Part shown: one piece after another, positions 58,824 to 64,000 of the stretch
Numbering within the stretch: position 1 is the stretch's first letter
How the letters are laid out: each line of letters begins with the position of its first letter
Assembly: GCA_964484205.1 (NCBI GenBank)
Contig: CAZAEZ010000022.1
Coordinates: 1-64,000 of the forward strand
Source: M3007 sp964484205
GTDB lineage: Bacteria > Bacteroidota > Bacteroidia > Chitinophagales > Saprospiraceae
DNA: 64,000 nucleotides
Reading direction: 5' to 3'
Program-made: the position numbers and the translations under genes
The notes under the pieces: generated by a model
Databases searched by the model: none
What the model saw: the letters and a program-made list of their open reading frames with translations, nothing else
What the model was told of the DNA's origin: nothing

Positions 58824-60110
58824 ATGGCAATTCGACTTTACCAGTTTATTTTCCTTTTCCTTTTGTTGGCTGTTGGTTGCCAAAAAAACGACGGACCGGA
58901 CGACCCGGAAACAGCGGTTTTTACCATCAATGTGGACAATGAAGTGCACATTCTTCAGGCCCGGTATGCGGTTTTCCTTTCGGATAAAAATGGCCAGACC
59001 CGCGCATTCCGATGGATTCCGGGAAGCGATACGGCCCGCGTGACGGTGCCCGGTTCGGAGCCGACCGACCGCTTTGACTGTACGGTGGTCAAAATTGAAC
59101 CGTTTGAAGCGCCCGGAACCGGTGTGCGCGACACCACGGTAAGCCTCACAACCTATACCAACCTCTACAACGGCGCCAACATTCACCTGCACGACGCCAA
59201 TTTTCTGCAAAACACCGACCTGTTCCTGAAGTTTACCGGAATCAGTTCAGTCGACTCGATCGTGGTGCCCCAGGGGCTTACGTTTGCCTTCCCGCAGTCC
59301 GGCAACAATTTTGAAGGCCATTACCGGGTGCTGCATACCGGCCGCATCTGGTTTCGGGTGCGCGTGAACGGCGAGAGCAACTGGCGTTATGCGCTGTTTG
59401 AAAATGTCAACGACGCCAATTTTTCGGCAACGCTCGACCTGGCCGATTTGCCGGAACTGCCTGCCGGCCCCGCCACGCTCGCGTTGCCATTGCTGACCGA
59501 CTGGAATTTTGAACTGGACCGCGTGCTTGATTTGCAGAAAAAAGAATTTTTAGCCCTCGGCGGTAATCTGCGCATCCCTGGCGGCCCCATTCCGGTTTTT
59601 GGCCAAATAAACGTGTACGAACCACCGGGGCTTTCCCAGAACAACGGGTACCGGCTCCGCATTTCGGGTTTTGATACCAACCCCGGCGGCTACGGCTATG
59701 TGTGCGACAAGTTTTTCCAAAACCTGCCTGCCGGGCTGCAAAGCCCCAATTTTGACATCCTCTCGGCATCGGTGGCCGATGGGCGCTGGGTGTCGATCCA
59801 GTGCAGTGGCTTCATCGACCTGCTGTCGTTTACCCGCCGGTATACGGGCGCGGTGGAAATTAGTTGGGAGGCACTCGTTGCATCAAGCAACTCCGGCGCC
59901 GTCAATTACCGGCTTCCGAATGTGCCGGCCGAGTTGGGCGACCTGTACCCGGTATTGAAAAACTATGCCTTCGACCCGGGCGTGGAAGTGCGCGCCGAGG
60001 GCTACGACAAACTCAACGCCTACCCGGAGGTTATCGCCCGGATGATGCTCAAAGACAACCCGTTGTGGCAGATGGACGCGGGCTATTTTGGCAAGATCCG
60101 GAAGTTTTAA
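58824..60110 (+). CDS. Lipoprotein of unknown function, 428 aa
   Basis: Begins MAIRLYQFIFLFLLLAVGC, a lipoprotein signal with Cys19, then QKNDGPDDPE (a GTG at 58767 gives a non-leader extension). The mature protein is beta-rich, with FTINVDNEVHILQARYAVFL, FRWIPGSDTARVTVPGSEPT and a long domain including IPGGPIPVFGQINVYEPPGL and LYPVLKNYAFDPGVEVRAEG. No family recognised. It is convergent and overlaps the last 4 nt of the next gene's stop. Confidence 0.8.
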   Translation: MAIRLYQFIFLFLLLAVGCQKNDGPDDPETAVFTINVDNEVHILQARYAVFLSDKNGQTRAFRWIPGSDTARVTVPGSEPTDRFDCTVVKIEPFEAPGTGVRDTTVSLTTYTNLYNGANIHLHDANFLQNTDLFLKFTGISSVDSIVVPQGLTFAFPQSGNNFEGHYRVLHTGRIWFRVRVNGESNWRYALFENVNDANFSATLDLADLPELPAGPATLALPLLTDWNFELDRVLDLQKKEFLALGGNLRIPGGPIPVFGQINVYEPPGLSQNNGYRLRISGFDTNPGGYGYVCDKFFQNLPAGLQSPNFDILSASVADGRWVSIQCSGFIDLLSFTRRYTGAVEISWEALVASSNSGAVNYRLPNVPAELGDLYPVLKNYAFDPGVEVRAEGYDKLNAYPEVIARMMLKDNPLWQMDAGYFGKIRKF

Positions 60111-61510
60111 CCGACCATTTCCAGCAACCATTCTTTTTCTGTCAGCACCGATTCGGTTTCGATTTGCCGGCGCAGGGCTTGCCGTGCCGTGCGGCTGCCG
60201 GGGTTTAGTTGCATCAGTCGCCGGGCGTAGCGCACGATGTTTTTGTAATTGGTTTTGTGGTACCCGATCACCTCCTGGCGCCGGATGAAGGTTTGCATAC
60301 TTTGCAAATGCGCGTCGAGCGCGTCGAACTCGCCGCTTTCAAAATAGATTTTCAGTTGCAATGTTTTGGCGATCAGGTTGTTGATCAGGTCTTTGTAATC
60401 GGCTTGCTGCAAGTGCAGGAGCGCCGGTTTGAGCTGCCGGCGGCTGTAGGCTATCCGGGCCAGGTTGAGGTGGAAGGTGGCATCGCGGTGTTTTTTTTCT
60501 AAAAAAACAGCTTGCTCGTGGATAAACGTTTCGGCCCATTCGACATCGCCTGTTTTTAGGGCAATTGCCACGATGTTGTTGAAGGCAAAATGCGAAAGTT
60601 GGCCGTTTTCGAGCAGGAGTCCGGCTTTGAGGGCCGACTGATACAGGTCCAGGGCTTCCCGGAAATAATCCTGGTTCAGCTGGTTGATTTTCCGGATGCA
60701 AAAATTGAGCGCCAGCAAGTGCAGGTTTCGCTGCTCTTCGACCGGGAGTTGGTCCACGCGGGCGAGCAATTGGCGCTTGAACTGAACAAAATACGCTTCG
60801 CCTTCCGGCTCCGTCAGGAACAAATAGCAGAAATAGTACAGGCCGATAGCGGGAATTTGTTTCAAGGTTTCGGATTGCTCCACGTGTTCCAAAACGGCAT
60901 CCAGCAGCCCGAAGCGGTATTCGGTGTTGTACACCGTTTGGTGGCTGAGCGCAAAACAGGCTTGCCGCAATTTCCGGGCAATGAAGGCGGTGTCCGTTTG
61001 GTCGGAAAGTTCCTGGAGGTTGAGGGCCTCGGTGCGGCGACCGGCGCTCAGTTGGTGGTACAGTTCGTATTCGATGGATGCCTGGGCATCAAAATACTCG
61101 GCATGGCGAAAGGGCTGGCGGGCCCAGGTGCTGCGCGCCGCACGCAGACTTTGCCGGAAGTGTTTTTCGAGGCCGCGCTTGCGGTAAGCGCCGGCAAGGC
61201 GGATCGGAAAAGCGCCGCTGTCGGCAAAATGTTCCCGGTACACCAGAAAATGCTCTAATTGGGCCTGCAAGTCACTCATCGTTTGCCGCAGCGCCTGTGC
61301 CTGGTAGGTTTTTTTTTTGCCGAAAACAACGTTCCAGGCATCCTGTTGATCGGGTGTACGGCCCGACGCCCAACAGTCCTGAACATAGCCAAACAAGGCG
61401 GGCGGCTGTGGCCGGCGGCAAAAAAAAGGCGATTGCAGCCATTGCCCGAAGTGTTTTTTTTCCAGGGGGCTCAGGGTGCTCAGACTTTCCCACAAGCGGG
61501 TATTCTCCAT
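60107..61510 (-). CDS. Helical-repeat protein of unknown function, paralogue of the 56.3-57.7 kb gene
   Basis: 467 residues from MENTRLWESLSTLSPLEKKH (ATG 61510; ATG 61516 adds MP; the frame extends to a TTG at 61543). The same length and layout as the 56326 paralogue: FGQWLQSPFFCRRPQPPALF, then SFRLAGAYRKRGLEKHFRQS-like segments and HLQQADYKDLINNLIAKTLQ with VIGYHKTNYKNIVRYARRLM. Soluble, helical, no signal peptide. The two copies lie 2.4 kb apart with a LOG-family gene and a lipoprotein gene between. Function unknown. Confidence 0.8.
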   Translation of the reverse strand: MENTRLWESLSTLSPLEKKHFGQWLQSPFFCRRPQPPALFGYVQDCWASGRTPDQQDAWNVVFGKKKTYQAQALRQTMSDLQAQLEHFLVYREHFADSGAFPIRLAGAYRKRGLEKHFRQSLRAARSTWARQPFRHAEYFDAQASIEYELYHQLSAGRRTEALNLQELSDQTDTAFIARKLRQACFALSHQTVYNTEYRFGLLDAVLEHVEQSETLKQIPAIGLYYFCYLFLTEPEGEAYFVQFKRQLLARVDQLPVEEQRNLHLLALNFCIRKINQLNQDYFREALDLYQSALKAGLLLENGQLSHFAFNNIVAIALKTGDVEWAETFIHEQAVFLEKKHRDATFHLNLARIAYSRRQLKPALLHLQQADYKDLINNLIAKTLQLKIYFESGEFDALDAHLQSMQTFIRRQEVIGYHKTNYKNIVRYARRLMQLNPGSRTARQALRRQIETESVLTEKEWLLEMVG

Positions 61511-61777
61511 GGGCATCCCGCGATTTTCGTCTTGATTTTTCAAAATTGCATTTCAAGTTTGCTATTTATTTTAACTTTTACAAAGTTCTTTAAATCAAAG
61601 TTTTATTCAAGTGTTTTTTTAAAAAAAAATCAATTAATGGCAAAAATTGTATTTTTTTATCCGGTATGAATACCAAACTTTTGTACCATCGAAATCGTAT
61701 TCACCTTTGTAACCGTCGACGAAACTATGTTGCGATTTAACCTTCAACTTTTCACGCACTCCCAAACACGATATCCA

Positions 61778-64000
61778 ATGCACATGAAAAAAATCTGCTT
61801 TTTACTGCTGGCTTCCTGGGTTTTGCTGGCGCAAAACGCCCGGGCCCAATGCAACGGCAACCCGCCGATTGTGGAAATTGACCCACCGGCCCAGATCACC
61901 TGCCAAAACCCCACGGTCCAACTCAATGCAACCGTCACGCCGCCCGGCGGCGATTATTCCTATGACTGGTCGGGCAATGTTTCCAACCCGACTATTTTGA
62001 ACCCGATTGCCAATGGCCCGGGTGTTTATGCGCTTTTTGTTTTTGACTCTGCCACGGGTTGTTGGGGAGGCGATACGGTGATTGTTACGCAGGACGGATC
62101 GTTTCCACAGGTAAGCATCCAGGTGGAGCCACAGGGTTGCAATAATCCCACCAACCTGGTCGTCCAGGTTGCCGGGGGCACCGGCCCGTACGAATACAAC
62201 TGGTCTACCCTCGAGACTACGCAAACAATCCAAGCCATGCCATCGCCGTTCGGTCCGGTAACTTACTGTGTCACAGTAACCGATCTTGCGTCGGGATGTA
62301 CCAGTGATGAATGCGTAGTGGTGACGGACTTCGGGCCAATGTCGGCGGAGATCATCTATTTCGACAGTCCGTTTTGCGATGACTCGATCGGAATGTGGGT
62401 GAATGTGCTTGGTGGTTCGCCGCCATTTACCTACGCCTGGAATACTGGAAACACGTCACTTTTTATTGATAATCCCGCTGCAGGCACTTATGTGGTTACC
62501 GTAACAGGTTTCAATGCTTGTTCCGCTGTGGCGACTTACGTCGTGGAAGATGATCCCGACGAATGTGCCGAAATTCAGGGCTATGTTTGGGCCGACTGGA
62601 ATACCAATTGCACCGTGGAGGCGTCGGACGACGGCATGGCCAATATTACCATCGTGATTACCGATGCCGCCGGAGATAATTTTTATGCCTTTACCGATGC
62701 CACCGGATTTTACAGCACGGAAATGGAACCGGGCACTTATGATGTCACCGTGCTTCCGCCCAATAACCTGTGGGCGCCATGCCAGGCTACCTATTCGGTT
62801 TCGCTGGCGCCAGCCCAGATTCTCGATCAGGATTTCCTGCTCCAGCCGGAAGCCATTTGCCCGGCAATGACTGTCGACATCAGTACAAATTTTCTGCGCC
62901 GTTGTTTTGCCAGCACCTACTACGTGAACTACTGCAACCAGGGAACTATTGCGGCAACCGGTGCATATGTTGAAATACAGTTTGACCCCTTCCTGTCCGT
63001 TACAAATTCCAGCATCCCCGGAACGGATTTGGGGAATAACCTCTATCGCTTTGACCTGGGCGACGTGCCGACCAACACCTGTGGAAACTTCTGGGTGAAA
63101 GTACAGGTCAGTTGTGATGCAACCCTGGGGCAAACGCATTGCACCGAGACCGTTGTTTACCCCACAGGAAACTGCGAACCGGCCAACTCCCAGTGGTCCG
63201 GCGCCAGCCTGGAACTAACGGTGGAATGCAATGGCGATTCGCTGGATTTTGTTGTTGAAAATATCGGTTCGGGCGCGATGAGCGCTCCCCTGGAATATGT
63301 GATCATTGAAGATGCGGTTATGCTGATGCAAGCGCCGCCTCCGGCAATTTTGCTGGCGCCTACCGAAAAACACCATATCAAAGTGCCGGCCAACGGCGCC
63401 ACCTGGCGCGTTGAGGTGGAACAGGAGGTATTCCACCCGGGCAACTCCCAACCCGCTGCCTGGGCGGAAGGCTGTACGGCTACGGGGCAGTTCAGCACCG
63501 GCTTTGTCAACCAGTTTCCGTCCGGCGACAACGACCCCTGGGTCGATATCGACTGTATGGAGAACATCGGCTCCTACGACCCGAACGACAAACAGGGTTT
63601 CCCGACAGGGTATGCTTCCGAGCGCTACATCGAACAGGGCACCGACATCGAATACCTGATCCGTTTCCAAAACACCGGCACCGACACGGCATTCACCGTG
63701 GTCATCCGCGACGAACTGTCGCCCTGGCTCGACCCGGGTTCCGTGCGGCCCGGCGCCAGCAGCCACCCGTACAAATTTGAATATTACGGCGACCGCAATA
63801 TTAAATTCACATTTGATAATATCCTCCTGCCCGACAGCACCACCAATCTGGAAGGCTCGCAGGGTTTCGTTTCGTTCCGCATTGCGCAAACTGCCGATGT
63901 GCCGCTGGAAACGGAAATCCTGAACAACGCCGGCATCTATTTTGACTTCAACGAGCCGGTGATCACCAATACCACCAAGCACCGTATCGGCACCCGTTTT
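61778..64000 (+). CDS. Large secreted surface protein with Ig/SprB-like and DUF7619 domains (runs off the window)
   Basis: At least 741 residues; no stop before 64000. Signal peptide MKKICFLLLASWVLLAQNAR (ATG 61778 or 61784). Then Ig-like repeats, each with a Cys pair: ITCQNPTVQLNATVTPPGGD YSYDWSGN, TGPYEYNWSTLETTQTIQAM, SPPFTYAWNTGNTSLFIDNP. A carboxypeptidase-regulatory or SdrD B-like domain with DWNTNCTVEASDDGMANITI and FTDATGFYSTEMEPGTYDVT follows. From about residue 575 a DUF7619 domain: IGSYDPNDKQGFPTG, YIEQGTDIEYLIRFQNTGTD and NAGIYFDFNEPVITNTT. Such proteins normally end in a T9SS sorting domain, here beyond the window. Confidence 0.9.
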   Translation, partial: MHMKKICFLLLASWVLLAQNARAQCNGNPPIVEIDPPAQITCQNPTVQLNATVTPPGGDYSYDWSGNVSNPTILNPIANGPGVYALFVFDSATGCWGGDTVIVTQDGSFPQVSIQVEPQGCNNPTNLVVQVAGGTGPYEYNWSTLETTQTIQAMPSPFGPVTYCVTVTDLASGCTSDECVVVTDFGPMSAEIIYFDSPFCDDSIGMWVNVLGGSPPFTYAWNTGNTSLFIDNPAAGTYVVTVTGFNACSAVATYVVEDDPDECAEIQGYVWADWNTNCTVEASDDGMANITIVITDAAGDNFYAFTDATGFYSTEMEPGTYDVTVLPPNNLWAPCQATYSVSLAPAQILDQDFLLQPEAICPAMTVDISTNFLRRCFASTYYVNYCNQGTIAATGAYVEIQFDPFLSVTNSSIPGTDLGNNLYRFDLGDVPTNTCGNFWVKVQVSCDATLGQTHCTETVVYPTGNCEPANSQWSGASLELTVECNGDSLDFVVENIGSGAMSAPLEYVIIEDAVMLMQAPPPAILLAPTEKHHIKVPANGATWRVEVEQEVFHPGNSQPAAWAEGCTATGQFSTGFVNQFPSGDNDPWVDIDCMENIGSYDPNDKQGFPTGYASERYIEQGTDIEYLIRFQNTGTDTAFTVVIRDELSPWLDPGSVRPGASSHPYKFEYYGDRNIKFTFDNILLPDSTTNLEGSQGFVSFRIAQTADVPLETEILNNAGIYFDFNEPVITNTTKHRIGTRF

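Overview
The window looks like a chromosomal segment of a Bacteroidota bacterium, most likely of the Saprospiria/Chitinophagia side. Evidence: the mraZ-to-ftsZ gene order is the Bacteroidota one, with ftsL-type and PASTA-FtsI genes and no ftsB or murF. Several secreted proteins end in type IX secretion (T9SS) C-terminal domains. Promoter-like TAnnTTTG elements are present, Shine-Dalgarno sequences are largely absent, and lipoproteins carry Bacteroidota-style lipoboxes followed by K/E residues. No tRNA, rRNA, CRISPR array, complete IS or prophage was seen.

Layout. 1-2.3 kb: an oxidoreductase cut by the window edge, a small membrane protein and a copper-type island (a 12-Cys metallothionein-like peptide too short for usual ORF cut-offs, a fossil of a multicopper oxidase, and an AraC regulator with an N-terminal CxxC domain, with 21-bp spaced direct repeats between regulator and target). 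2.3-8 kb: DUF4256, a TPR histidine kinase/response regulator pair, a dihaem cytochrome and an NTF2-like protein. 8.4-17.5 kb: Ca2+/Na+ antiporter plus Ca2+-ATPase, a tandem universal stress protein, an SDR, a CorC/HlyC-type membrane protein, a DinB-like protein. 17.9-20.4 kb: an adenylate/guanylate cyclase-TPR gene with an in-frame amber codon before a truncated AraC-type domain, followed by debris of an alcohol dehydrogenase and an OmpA protein. 20.6-37.5 kb (minus strand): the complete division and cell-wall operon mraZ-rsmH-ftsL-ftsI-murE-mraY-murD-ftsW-murG-murC-ftsQ-ftsA-ftsZ, interrupted by a TIR-flanked GxxExxY cassette (between mraY and murD) and by a small lipoprotein gene (between murG and murC). 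MurE has the DNPR motif, so the peptidoglycan should be meso-diaminopimelate type.

37.9-64 kb: a looser region of secreted and envelope proteins: a 1.3-kb-residue FG-GAP/gliding-motility C-terminal protein, an SH3b protein, an APC permease, two duplicated lipoproteins flanking a T9SS metalloprotease, a PLP gamma-lyase/synthase family enzyme, Uma2 nuclease, histidine phosphatase, LVIVD-repeat T9SS protein, L,D-transpeptidase, an ATP-cone/Mrr-like protein, two large paralogous helical proteins, a LOG-family hydrolase and the start of a large DUF7619-type surface protein.

The most striking observation is the metalloprotease: its signal-peptide core is encoded by a (CT)19 tract (48639-48676), and the only good ATG (48699) is out of frame with the enzyme by exactly one dinucleotide unit. 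This is the architecture of a phase-variable contingency gene, here in the OFF register. The window is also rich in intergenic palindromes, above all a family with GAAAGTGGTTTGCG-type termini around a GTCGGCGTGACT palindrome.
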